In this document: in pieces, positions 8,074-16,647 of the stretch
Position numbering within the stretch: the stretch's first letter is position 1
How the letters are laid out: each line of letters starts with the position of its first letter
Translations under genes and position numbers: made by a program
The notes under the pieces: generated by a model
What the model saw: the letters and a program-made list of their open reading frames with translations, nothing else
Told to the model about the DNA's origin: nothing
Databases searched by the model: none
Origin: Segatella copri
Lineage (GTDB): Bacteria; Bacteroidota; Bacteroidia; Bacteroidales; Bacteroidaceae
Assembly (NCBI RefSeq): GCF_015074785.1
Contig: NZ_CP042464.1
Span: 2,977,001-3,041,000 of the forward strand
Length of the DNA stretch: 64,000 nucleotides
Direction of reading: 5' to 3'

Positions 8074-8134
8074 AAAAAAGGTGTCGCATTCATAGGAATG
8101 CGACACCTAAACAGAGGAATGCGACACCTTTTTT
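8074..8134. repeat. Overlapping inverted repeats able to form two alternative hairpins
   Basis: GGTGTCGCATTC at 8080-8091 can pair with GAATGCGACACC at 8096-8107 (4-nt loop) or with a second copy at 8117-8128. The second pairing also joins flanking A6 and T6 and is followed by T6, giving a bidirectional terminator shape. The two hairpins are mutually exclusive. Confidence 0.6.
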
Positions 8135-8158
8135 GAAAAAAAACACTATCCATGCACC

Positions 8159-8416
8159 ATGGAAAATATAATTCAGACTTTCATGAAAGAGGAACAGGCT
8201 ATTCTTATAGTGGCATTGTGTCTTCTGTTGTTCGCCATAGTCATGGGCTATGCCATGGTTCAAGACTACAGGATATATCTTGATGAAAATTACAAGGCTC
8301 GCTACAGCTTCTGTGATTTCATCAAGAGAGAAAGATTCTATATCTATCTGTTTCTCGGACAGGCTTTCGTCATCATCCTGGGAATGACAGTATATCTGAT
8401 GGCAATGAGAGAATAG
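8159..8416 (+). CDS. Small two-helix membrane protein, function unknown
   Basis: An 85-aa protein with hydrophobic segments near residues 14-34 (ILIVALCLLLFAIVMGYAMV) and 61-82 (FYIYLFLGQAFVIILGMTVY). They are joined by a charged loop (DENYKARYSFCDFIKRER). I recognise no family. Codon use and the ATG 25 nt after the inverted-repeat region are consistent with a real gene, but support is modest. Confidence 0.5.
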   Translation: MENIIQTFMKEEQAILIVALCLLLFAIVMGYAMVQDYRIYLDENYKARYSFCDFIKRERFYIYLFLGQAFVIILGMTVYLMAMRE

Positions 8417-8515
8417 GTGCTTCGGTGGATAATGCCGCTGCATAGTGGCAAGATTTGGCTGAATGCGCAAAAGTATTTATTTTTACAAGAAATTATTAAT
8501 TCAAAAACAAAAAAT

Positions 8516-10620
8516 ATGAAAAAGAATTTTGTAAAATCGAGATGGTTTTTCACGATGCTCTTGTTCGTGACAACCATGATTATGCCATCCATGATGTTGG
8601 CGAAAAGTATTCCTCTAGCCATACCGGAAGGTAAAGGCACCGTAGACGAACCATATCAAATTAGTAACCGAGCCGAACTTTATTGGTTTGCAGGTCTGGT
8701 GAATGGTACGCTTCCAGACGGGGGGGAAAGAATTTATCTGCCAATGCAATCCTCACGGCAAACATTATCGTGAACACAGGCGTTCTTGACGCAAATAAAA
8801 ATCTGGTAAGCAAAAGCGACCTTACAGAATGGAAACCTATTGGTGCTCGTTGGTCTTCATATACTGGCACCTTTGATGGCCAGGGATACACCATCAGCGG
8901 ATTGTATTTCAATAATCCTACCTCATCTTATGTTGGCTTGTTTGGCAGCATAGGAGCCAACGGCAAGATTTCCAACGTAGGAGTTTTGGATTCATATTTT
9001 CAGTTCAGTGAGCTTGGGGGAGGTGTATGCGGAGTGAATTATGGCACTGTCAGAGATTGCAAAAATACAGGTTCTGTCAGAGGATTAGCAGCAATAGGCG
9101 GCGTGTGCGGATTAAATGAAAAAGGCGGAATAATAGAAAACAGCTTTAATGAAGGCACTGTCAGCGGAACAGGTGATAATGTTCAACAAGTCGGTGGCGT
9201 GTGCGGCTATAACAATGGCACAATCAAAAGCTGCTATAACACAGCTTCTGTAAGCGGACAAAATTCTGTCGGCGGCGTGTGCGGCTTAAACTCGCGTGGT
9301 ATAATAACAAATTGCTTTAATGAAGGCACTGTAAGCGGACAAACTTTTGTCGGCGGCGTGTGCGGAAATGGCTGTGGTGTTACAACAACAAATTGCTTTA
9401 ATGGAGGCATTGTCAGCGGACAAAGTCACGTCAGCGGCGTGTGCGGATATGACTATAACTATGATGGTACATTAACAAATTGCTATTATCTTAGTGACAC
9501 AGCCAAAGGCGGTATAAACGGAAAAGATGTGAGTGGCAAGGCAGAGGGAAAGTCCATAGAGCAGTTTAAGAGCGGTGAGGTGGCTTATTTGCTCAACGGA
9601 AGTACATCAGAAGGCGAACTGGCTTGGTACCAGAAACTAGGCACAGATGCTTATCCTGTACTGACAGCTACAAAGGGTAATACAGTATATAATGGATCAT
9701 TCCGTTACTGTGACAATACGGCTGCCTCATATAGCAACAGCACTTCTGAGGATGTGCTGGTTCACCAAATGTCTGCCACCTTGGCAAGTCCTGAACATGA
9801 CGCCGACAAACACATCTATCACATGGACTGCCGCAACGAGGGCTGTACTCTGCATAAGTATGTAGCAGACAAGGCTGGAAACATCGAGGTAACAAAGGAT
9901 GCAAACAACAAGTTTGTGGCTACCGAAGATCTGACACTTGCCGACGGCGAGGACTTCAAGGACTATGAGCCATTCATATCCAAGACCATCTCTTATAGCC
10001 GAGATATCCCTAAAGGTTCTACCTGGGGAACGCTCTGCTTGCCTTTCGCCATTGACCAGAGCCAGGTAAAAGAATGTAAGTTCTATAGTCTTACAGGTAT
10101 TGATAATGATTGTATCACTCTTGAGAGTTATGAAGAGGGCATAATCCCTGCCGGCACTCCGGTGCTCTTCAAGATGAATGAGGGTAAGACATCACTTAGT
10201 CTTTCTGCAAGCAATGCAGAAATTGCAACTGCCCCAACTGTAGCTGGAACAAACACAGATGTCAACCTCGTAGGTTCATTCACCAAGATTGGCGGCAAAG
10301 ACAATAAGGGTCTTGACAAAAACGACTACATCATTGGTAAGAATAAGTTCTGGCGTGTCTCTGACTTGGATGATGGCAATCGCGTGGGCATCAAACCGAT
10401 GCGTGCATACATCCATCCTGCCAATGAATATCTGGCAAGAGCAGCCATGCTGAGCATCGGAAAGGGTGATGGCACTACTGCCATTGACAACCTCAACGCT
10501 ATCAGCAACGATGCCAATGCAGAATACTATGATGCGAATGGTCGTCGTACCAATGGTCTGCAGAAGGGTCTGAACATCGTGAAGCGTGGCAGCAAGACTT
10601 ATAAAATCATGGTTAAGTAA
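8516..10620 (+). CDS. Secreted GLUG-repeat surface protein, out of frame at a G7 tract
   Basis: Starting at the ATG at 8516, a signal peptide (to about residue 29, MMLAKS) and a first segment (AELYWFAGLVNGTLPDGG) run into a frame change at the G7 tract 8720-8726. The other frame then continues to 10620. One extra G would join them into about 701 aa. The middle has at least five GLUG repeats (for example VGGVCGLN paired with NCFNEGTVSGQ) that carry regularly spaced cysteines. This is unusual for the family, and GLUG repeats often occur in adhesins. The C-terminus ends with YDANGRRTNGLQKGLNIVK and KTYKIMVK, a Bacteroidota secretion-tail style sequence. It is either phase-variable, decayed or an assembly error. 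Confidence 0.75.
8720..8726 (+). repeat. G7 homopolymer at the frame switch
   Basis: Seven consecutive G in the 5' part of the GLUG gene. Eight (or five) would restore one continuous frame. This is the usual form of slipped-strand phase variation, and also a common site of sequencing error. Confidence 0.6.
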
Positions 10621-10642
10621 AGAATTTTAAAATCAAAAGGAT

Positions 10643-10786
10643 ATGAAAAAGAAAGAATATACAAAGCCAGAGATGCAGGTGGTAAATATCACCTCTTGCA
10701 CCCTCCTCGCAGCATCTACTATGGGTCAAGGAGGCAATGGCGATGATAAACCAGAATTGGAAGAAGGCTGGTATTGGGCTGAGTAA
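10643..10786 (+). CDS. 47-aa small peptide, KKxYxxP type
   Basis: Reads MKKKEYTKPEMQVVNITSC, then LLAASTMGQGGNGDD, and ends EEGWYWAE. An AAAGG-like ribosome binding site lies 5 nt upstream. It follows the GLUG gene by 22 nt and is followed by a strong terminator, so it closes that operon. Short Bacteroidota proteins with the same layout (KKxYxxPxxxVxxxxxxxLLAxS, then a Gly/acidic tail) are familiar to me as uncharacterised peptides, some next to surface-protein genes. It resembles a leader-plus-core precursor, but no modification enzyme is nearby. Confidence 0.6.
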   Translation: MKKKEYTKPEMQVVNITSCTLLAASTMGQGGNGDDKPELEEGWYWAE

Positions 10787-10815
10787 CAATCATTATAACG
10801 CCTAACGGCAAAATA

Positions 10816-10860
10816 CAAGGGTCTATATACCACGAAGAACAGGTGGCGTATAGACCCTTG
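10816..10860 (+). terminator. Terminator of the GLUG/peptide operon
   Basis: The arms CAAGGGTCTATA (10816-10827) and TATAGACCCTTG (10849-10860) pair perfectly, with an inner CCAC/GTGG pairing. Confidence 0.75.
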
Positions 10861-10894
10861 ATTATATGGAGATATTCGTAATCTACGTCTCCGT

Positions 10895-11040
10895 TTATGA
10901 ATTGCTCAGATTCTTAATGATTTCCAAAGGTAGCTGGGTAGCTTTGGAAACCTGTTCGGCAGAAAGTCCCATTGCCAGCAATCGTTGTGCTGTTTCTGTG
11001 TTGGCCTCATGCTTGCCTTCTGCTCTGCCTTCTTCCATAC
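10895..11040 (-). pseudogene. C-terminal remnant of an Rpn-type (PD-(D/E)XK) transposase/nuclease
   Basis: The minus strand encodes EEGRAEGKHEANTETAQRLL, then AMGLSAEQVSKATQLPLE. This is the typical tail of Rpn/PDDEXK_2 proteins: an EGRAEGK linker followed by a helix-turn-helix-like LLAMGLSxEQ motif. The catalytic domain is absent. The upstream frame changes near 11040 and runs into the 22-bp repeat array. Confidence 0.65.
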
Positions 11041-11099
11041 TTCCGGGAAAAGTTGCTGAAAAAGTTTTATGGTTGTACGCAAGCACATGAAGAAGAATA

Positions 11100-11363
11100 C
11101 TCAAGTGGTTCAGTCAGCTAATTCAAGTGGTTCAATCAAGCAACTCAAGTAGTTCAGTAAGCGAGATCAGACGTCTCAGTTAGCTGATGCAGACGTCTCG
11201 ATAAGCCTACGGATACGTCTCAATAAGCTAACGGATACGTCTCCGTTAGCTTACGCAGTCATATTCGTAACCCGATGCAGCCATATTTGTAACCCGATGC
11301 AGCCATATTCGTGACCCGATGCAGCCATATTTATAACCCGATGCAGCCGTATTCGTGAATAAG
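11100..11363. repeat. Twelve-unit tandem array with 22-bp period
   Basis: Twelve consecutive 22-bp units fill this stretch without gaps. Units 1-3 carry TCAAGTGGTTCA-like words, 4-5 AGACGTCTC, 6-7 GGATACGTCTC, and 8-12 GCAGCCATATTCGTAACCC. Units are more alike within blocks than between them. The period is not a multiple of three, so the array is not coding. The remaining intergenic DNA to 11521 shows nothing else. Confidence 0.75.
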
Positions 11364-11521
11364 TTTTATGTAATCATCTATCATCCATCACGATTTGGGG
11401 TTATCACTCACGATATTCTCACTACACATTACCAGTCAGTAGGCGATCCTCCGGATTCCTGTAAGATGCAGACAAAAAGGGTTCGACTGCTTTATCGGTA
11501 TAGGTAAAGGGAGATAAAGAA

Positions 11522-11559
11522 AGGTCAAGTAAAGCTTGTTGAAATGCTTTGCTTGACCT
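11522..11559 (-). terminator. Terminator after susD
   Basis: AGGTCAAGTAAAGC (11522-11535) pairs with GCTTTGCTTGACCT (11546-11559), with one G-U pair. It is 34 nt past the susD-like stop codon. Confidence 0.65.
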
Positions 11560-11592
11560 CTTTTCGTTTTCGGAAATTTGTATATTGTTTTC

Positions 11593-13038
11593 TTATTCTT
11601 TGTAGTTCTGTGTGATATTACCATTATTGTTTATCACGCTCTGAGGGAATGGGAATATCCACATTTTACTGTCTGGAGTGATGGTATAAGTCTTTCCAGC
11701 AAGTGTGCGGCTATAGTTCTGCTTCCAGCCATCGCACTGGTTCCAGCGCTTCTTGTCTATGAAGATATTGACAGAGTAAATGTCCTCATTCATGGTCACC
11801 TGCTTCACGTGCTTGATGGCTTCTTTCTTGGTGCTGACTGTGCCTTTGAGGGGCTGATACTTGGCAGGATCGATGCGGTTTACGCGTACCTTGTCGAGAT
11901 ATTCCATGGCTGTATCGTAGTTGCCTTTGTGGGTCTCGCATTCGGCGATGGTGAGATACATCTGGGTAGAGCGAAGACCACCATCATTCCATAACGAGTT
12001 GAGATCAAAAGTTAAATTGAAACCAGTTTCACCCAGCATACTTACTCCGGCATCCATCAGGTAATCATACATCATATTCATATTGCTCATCTTGTCCTTA
12101 TAGGCATGTCCGTCCTCAAAGTTTGCCATGGTAGTAGGGGTGTAAGCATTGAAGCTTTCAGAATTTCCATTTAAGAAATAATCCTCATCGGTTCCTTTCT
12201 TGCCACGATTGATAACAGGATAAGTCCCGCCTGTTATATAACCTTGGGTACTACCAAGATATGAGGTATTATAGTTGTTAATGGTGCCATTGATGTCGAT
12301 AGCCTGCTTGGCCACTTCTTCTGCCTCGTCATACTTCTGCATGTTGAGCAATGCCAATGCCTTTACGGCATAAGCTGCGGGTTTACTGAAGCGCATTTTG
12401 TTAACGGCAGAGTTAGGAAGACCATCTATCTCAATTGCTTCATTGGCATCCTTGAGTATCTGCTGATAAACTTCCTCAATCGTACTCTTAGGTTGAGCAG
12501 TCTGGATATCTTTATCCTCTGTCATCAGGATAATTCCTGAATCTGTAGCAGCTGTAGCTGGATTGTAAGCCTTGGCAAACTTGTTGACCAACATATAGAA
12601 TGACCAGGCTCTCAATGTCAGGGCTTCGCTTTTCAAAAGTTTCTTGTCTGCTTCCGTACCAGATGCGGCATCAATCTTTGAGAGAATTGGGTTGGCAATC
12701 GTGCCGATGTAGCCGTAGAAATTAGTGTAGTCTTGATCACTGGAAGTCAATTCTGCCATCTTGTCCATATTGGCTTCATCGTAAGTCCAGATGATGACGT
12801 TGCGGGTCTTAACTGGCTGACTGATGATTGTTGCTACATTGCTGTAGGCATATATCATATCACCAGCCATTTGTCGCATATCAGAGGAACATCCCTCATA
12901 CTCTTTGTTGAGAAGCATTTCTAATTGGTCGGTTGTGGTAAGCAAGTTCTTGCCCTTTGGCTCCAATTCCGTGAAACTCTCACAAGATGAGAACAGCAAT
13001 GCTGTGATTGCCAGTAAACTGTATATTGTTTTTTTCAT
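11593..13038 (-). CDS. SusD/RagB family outer-membrane nutrient-binding lipoprotein
   Basis: A 481-aa lipoprotein with signal peptide and Cys19 (LLFSSC), followed by FTELEPKG, a typical SusD mature start. The N-terminal TPR-like helices include LKSEALTLRAWSFYMLVNKF (about residues 135-155) and YAVKALALLNMQKYDEAEEV. It sits on the cell surface as the lid of the SusC transporter and captures glycans or peptides. It follows susC by 36 nt in the same operon. The ligand is unknown: no glycoside hydrolase or peptidase accompanies it, but a DsbD-like secreted protein lies upstream. Confidence 0.92.
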   Translation of the reverse strand: MKKTIYSLLAITALLFSSCESFTELEPKGKNLLTTTDQLEMLLNKEYEGCSSDMRQMAGDMIYAYSNVATIISQPVKTRNVIIWTYDEANMDKMAELTSSDQDYTNFYGYIGTIANPILSKIDAASGTEADKKLLKSEALTLRAWSFYMLVNKFAKAYNPATAATDSGIILMTEDKDIQTAQPKSTIEEVYQQILKDANEAIEIDGLPNSAVNKMRFSKPAAYAVKALALLNMQKYDEAEEVAKQAIDINGTINNYNTSYLGSTQGYITGGTYPVINRGKKGTDEDYFLNGNSESFNAYTPTTMANFEDGHAYKDKMSNMNMMYDYLMDAGVSMLGETGFNLTFDLNSLWNDGGLRSTQMYLTIAECETHKGNYDTAMEYLDKVRVNRIDPAKYQPLKGTVSTKKEAIKHVKQVTMNEDIYSVNIFIDKKRWNQCDGWKQNYSRTLAGKTYTITPDSKMWIFPFPQSVINNNGNITQNYKE

Positions 13039-13074
13039 TGTGATCTTACTTTTTATGTTATATGATTCTAGAGA

Positions 13075-16000
13075 TTAGAAACTGATGTTCAGACCAAAGA
13101 TGTATGAACTTGGATTGCGGAGTCCAAGAGTCTCTGGGTCAACATGCACATCGTTGGCTACCCATAGATACTTAGGGTTGTCTATCTGGAAGCGGAGAGA
13201 GAGGCGGTTGATGCCTGTTCCTCTGAACCACTCCTGTGGAAAATCATAGCCCAATACGATATTTCTGATCTTCAGGAAGTCTGCATGATGAATAGCATTA
13301 TTGCTATAGGTTGTTTCAGAGCCAGTCGTTGTAGAGGCGTATCTGCCAATGCCTGGAATATCTGTTGGGTGTTCTGGCGTCCATGCATTCAGGAAATAGC
13401 TGGCGATAGCGGTGCTCCAGGTGCTTGAGAATGTTTCATTATGCGCCAAGGCTCTCATCATGTGACCGCCATAGTAAGCCATCAGAATGCTGAAAGAGAA
13501 TCCGTTCCATCTTACGCTGTTGTCCATACCCATGATAACCTTTGGCTCGCTCTGACCAGAGTATTCCAAGATGCTTATACTTTTGCCTGTTGCACTGTGA
13601 GATTTGCCCCCATCCTCAATGTAGAACAGAGATTGACCCTTCTCGCCTTCTTGGTCGCTGATGCCAGCAAAGCGGTATGACCAGAGGGCACTGGATGGCT
13701 TTCCTTTGACGTATGGTCTTTCAATCAACTGGGATGCTCTGTTTGATGGGTTCTCTACATCGGTTACAATATTACTGTTGTGTGACATGGTGAAGTTGGT
13801 GGTCCAACTCCAATTCTTACGGCTTGCCCCTCTCAGCCAATCATAAGTAATCTGCAATTCTATACCACGATTGCGCATAGAAGCCATGTTGACGAACATA
13901 GAGGTGAAACCCGTTGTTGGGTCGAGGGTGCGATAAGAGAACACATCCTTTGCCGCCTTGTTATAATAATCGATGGAACCACGTAAGCGGTTGTCGAGCA
14001 ATCCGAAGTCGATACCGATGTTGGTAGTGCGGCTCTGCTCCCACTTCAAGTTAGGGTTGGCAGGACTTTCGATGGTGCCGTATGGCAAGTTGGTATATTG
14101 ATTGAGTTCTCCTGATGTAGCTGTCATATAACTGGTTGCACCTTGATAGATGTTACCAGTTACACCATAGCTGGCACGGAGTTTCAGGAAGTTTACCCAT
14201 TTGATATCCTTCATGAAGTCTTCATTATGAATCAACCATCCTGCACCTACTGACCAGAGTGGCGTGCCGCGGAACTTGGCGTTCAAGCCATATACATCAG
14301 CATAGTCCTTACGGAACGAACCGAACACATTGTATTTCTCATCATAAGTATAGGTGAGGTTGAAATAACCAGAAGCATACTTGTGGTGAGTCTCAGGAAC
14401 AACTCCCATTCCTTCCTTGATATAAGGATCGAATACAAATTGGCTTGCAGGGTAACCACCTGATGCGCCAAAGAAAAGAGGTGAATAGTTCATGGTACTC
14501 AATGTTCCAAAGTCTATTGTGTGGGTAGAGCTTGTCTGCAACTGGTCGTCATAACCCAGCATTAAGGCCTTAGAACCTGTCAGTTTGGTTTCACGGAATT
14601 CCAAGCCGGCAATCGCCATGATGTCGTGCTTGCCAAAGGTCTTGGCATAATTCAGCTGTCCACGTGCTGTCCAATAACGTCCGTCACTATTTGTAGTACG
14701 GAGCAGACCGCCAGTGGTAGGAACGTAGTTCTTGATAGTGCCATCTGCAGATTGATAATAATAAGCATTACGCATGGTACGCATCACATGACTATCTTGT
14801 GTTGCATTCCATTCTACGGTGTTATGATTGGTTTCATATACAAACTGGGCATTGGCAGTCAATCCGTCAATAATCTTGAAGAGCAAATCTCCATGATAGC
14901 GCATATACTGACGGCGGGTAACCTGGGTGTTATTGTAATACTCATCCACTGGATTGGAACTTAAATCCTCAAAAGGAGAACCGAAGGTCATGTAATCATT
15001 GCCATCATACCAATAGTGTTGTCCTTTGACGCTTCCATCAGCATTATAGAATGGCATATAGGCTGGTTGTTTCCAGATATCGCTATAGTAGCTATTGTTG
15101 TCGTAACCTACTTCCTTACTCTTGCTATAGATACCATTGATAGTCATGGAGGCTGTGAGCCACTTGACTACATTGTATGAACCCTTATACTGGGCATTAA
15201 ACTGATTGGCGAAATGATTGATCAGTCCACTGTTGTCATACTTATAGTTGATAGTCAGGTTGTTGGTGAACTTATCGCTGCGCCCACGAAGCGAGAGGTT
15301 GTACTGCTGCATCACTCTCTGCTTATATACGGCATCTGCATACTCCTTGGCATAGTTGTTCTTCTTGAAAGAAGCTAACTGGTTCTGCAAATCTTCCTCG
15401 GAAATTTCTCCCTTAGATCGCTGGTAATAGGCATATTCGATAGGAGTTACCGCTTGGGTACCCATAGAGATTGACTGAGCAGTAGTAACGATAGGGTCAG
15501 CCACTTCACCATCATTATGGAAGAAATAGTAGTCCCAATACTTGGCCTCCGCATCCACCTGCTGTTCTGGAGTCATATAGAAATTGTCGGCATAATCTAC
15601 GTTCTTCTTCTCATATACCGTGAGGTTGGCTGCGAAGTCGATGTCAATCTTGCCTGCCTTCTTGGCATTCTTGGTGGTTACTACGATGACACCATTGGAT
15701 GCACGGGCACCATAGATGGCATTGGCTGCGGCATCCTTCAATATGTTTACGCTCTCAATGTCGTAAGGGTTCAAATCGTCGATGTTTCCCTCTACAGGTA
15801 CGCCATCCACTACCAGCAATGGGGTGGTTTCGGCATAGAGAGAGGAGGTACCACGGATAGTCATCTTTCCATTATAAGTGGAAAGACCTGCCACGCGACC
15901 TTCGAGGTTGTTCATGATGTTGGTGGTGTAACGCTCGTCCAATTTGGCTGAGGTGATGGTAGTGACAGAACCTGTCATCTTAGGTTTGGAAATCTCCTGA

Positions 16001-16620
16001 TAACCTGTTACCACAACATCAGAAAGCTGATTGTCGGTAACCATCTGTATGTTACGGCTTAAAGGTGCTCTACCGCTTCCCAGACGTAATTCTGCATTGC
16101 TCATACCGAGGTAGCTGAACTTTAAGGTGCAAGCATTGGCTGGCACCTTCAAGGTATAGAAACCCTTGCTGTCGGTGATGGTGCAAACCTTGCTGTCGTC
16201 GATGCATACGGACACACCAATCAGCGGCTCGCCACTTTCATCGGTGACGACACCGGATACATTACGTACTCTCTCACCTGCTATACGGCGAGTGATAGTC
16301 ACGATATTACCCTCAATCTCATAACGGCAGTTTACCTTGTTCATCACCTCGTCAAGTACTTGGCGCAACGGGCGGTTGGTGGCATTCACCGTGATGTGTG
16401 GCAACTTGGCTGCCAAATCTGTACTGTAGATGAAGTTCAAGCCAGTCTGCTTCTTGACTTCAGCGAAGAACTGTTTCACACTCATCGACTTTGCATTGAT
16501 AGTTACCGTCTGGTGCTTTGACTGCTGAGCCATAGCGGTACTGGTTCCTCCACATAGGGTTGCTCCTACAAGCAGGGAGGTAGCGAAAAGGATTCGTTTC
16601 ATTCTTCCAAATTCTTTCAT
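13075..16620 (-). CDS. SusC/RagA TonB-dependent transporter with N-terminal STN domain
   Basis: A 1181-aa protein. It has a signal peptide (to about residue 32), an STN signalling domain (about 37-112, with VKQFFAEVKKQTGLNFIYS), a carboxypeptidase-D-like domain (about 118-200, VSGVVTDESGEPLIGVSV), a plug (about 200-330, with VVVTGYQEISK) and a 22-strand beta-barrel ending in SSYIFGLNISF. STN-bearing transporters pass a ligand signal to a FecR anti-sigma factor; both FecR and an ECF sigma are encoded a few kb upstream. MKRIL at 16602 is an alternative start. An IS4-family element ends only 27 bp upstream of the ATG, so the native promoter or read-through is probably disturbed. Confidence 0.93.
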   Translation of the reverse strand: MKEFGRMKRILFATSLLVGATLCGGTSTAMAQQSKHQTVTINAKSMSVKQFFAEVKKQTGLNFIYSTDLAAKLPHITVNATNRPLRQVLDEVMNKVNCRYEIEGNIVTITRRIAGERVRNVSGVVTDESGEPLIGVSVCIDDSKVCTITDSKGFYTLKVPANACTLKFSYLGMSNAELRLGSGRAPLSRNIQMVTDNQLSDVVVTGYQEISKPKMTGSVTTITSAKLDERYTTNIMNNLEGRVAGLSTYNGKMTIRGTSSLYAETTPLLVVDGVPVEGNIDDLNPYDIESVNILKDAAANAIYGARASNGVIVVTTKNAKKAGKIDIDFAANLTVYEKKNVDYADNFYMTPEQQVDAEAKYWDYYFFHNDGEVADPIVTTAQSISMGTQAVTPIEYAYYQRSKGEISEEDLQNQLASFKKNNYAKEYADAVYKQRVMQQYNLSLRGRSDKFTNNLTINYKYDNSGLINHFANQFNAQYKGSYNVVKWLTASMTINGIYSKSKEVGYDNNSYYSDIWKQPAYMPFYNADGSVKGQHYWYDGNDYMTFGSPFEDLSSNPVDEYYNNTQVTRRQYMRYHGDLLFKIIDGLTANAQFVYETNHNTVEWNATQDSHVMRTMRNAYYYQSADGTIKNYVPTTGGLLRTTNSDGRYWTARGQLNYAKTFGKHDIMAIAGLEFRETKLTGSKALMLGYDDQLQTSSTHTIDFGTLSTMNYSPLFFGASGGYPASQFVFDPYIKEGMGVVPETHHKYASGYFNLTYTYDEKYNVFGSFRKDYADVYGLNAKFRGTPLWSVGAGWLIHNEDFMKDIKWVNFLKLRASYGVTGNIYQGATSYMTATSGELNQYTNLPYGTIESPANPNLKWEQSRTTNIGIDFGLLDNRLRGSIDYYNKAAKDVFSYRTLDPTTGFTSMFVNMASMRNRGIELQITYDWLRGASRKNWSWTTNFTMSHNSNIVTDVENPSNRASQLIERPYVKGKPSSALWSYRFAGISDQEGEKGQSLFYIEDGGKSHSATGKSISILEYSGQSEPKVIMGMDNSVRWNGFSFSILMAYYGGHMMRALAHNETFSSTWSTAIASYFLNAWTPEHPTDIPGIGRYASTTTGSETTYSNNAIHHADFLKIRNIVLGYDFPQEWFRGTGINRLSLRFQIDNPKYLWVANDVHVDPETLGLRNPSSYIFGLNISF

Positions 16621-16647
16621 TCTCTCTTGTTATAAACAATAGTTCGT

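Noticed and set aside
11100..11363. 22-bp array as CRISPR or as a coding repeat
   Set aside because: Units are contiguous without spacers, diverge in blocks, and 22 is not a multiple of three.
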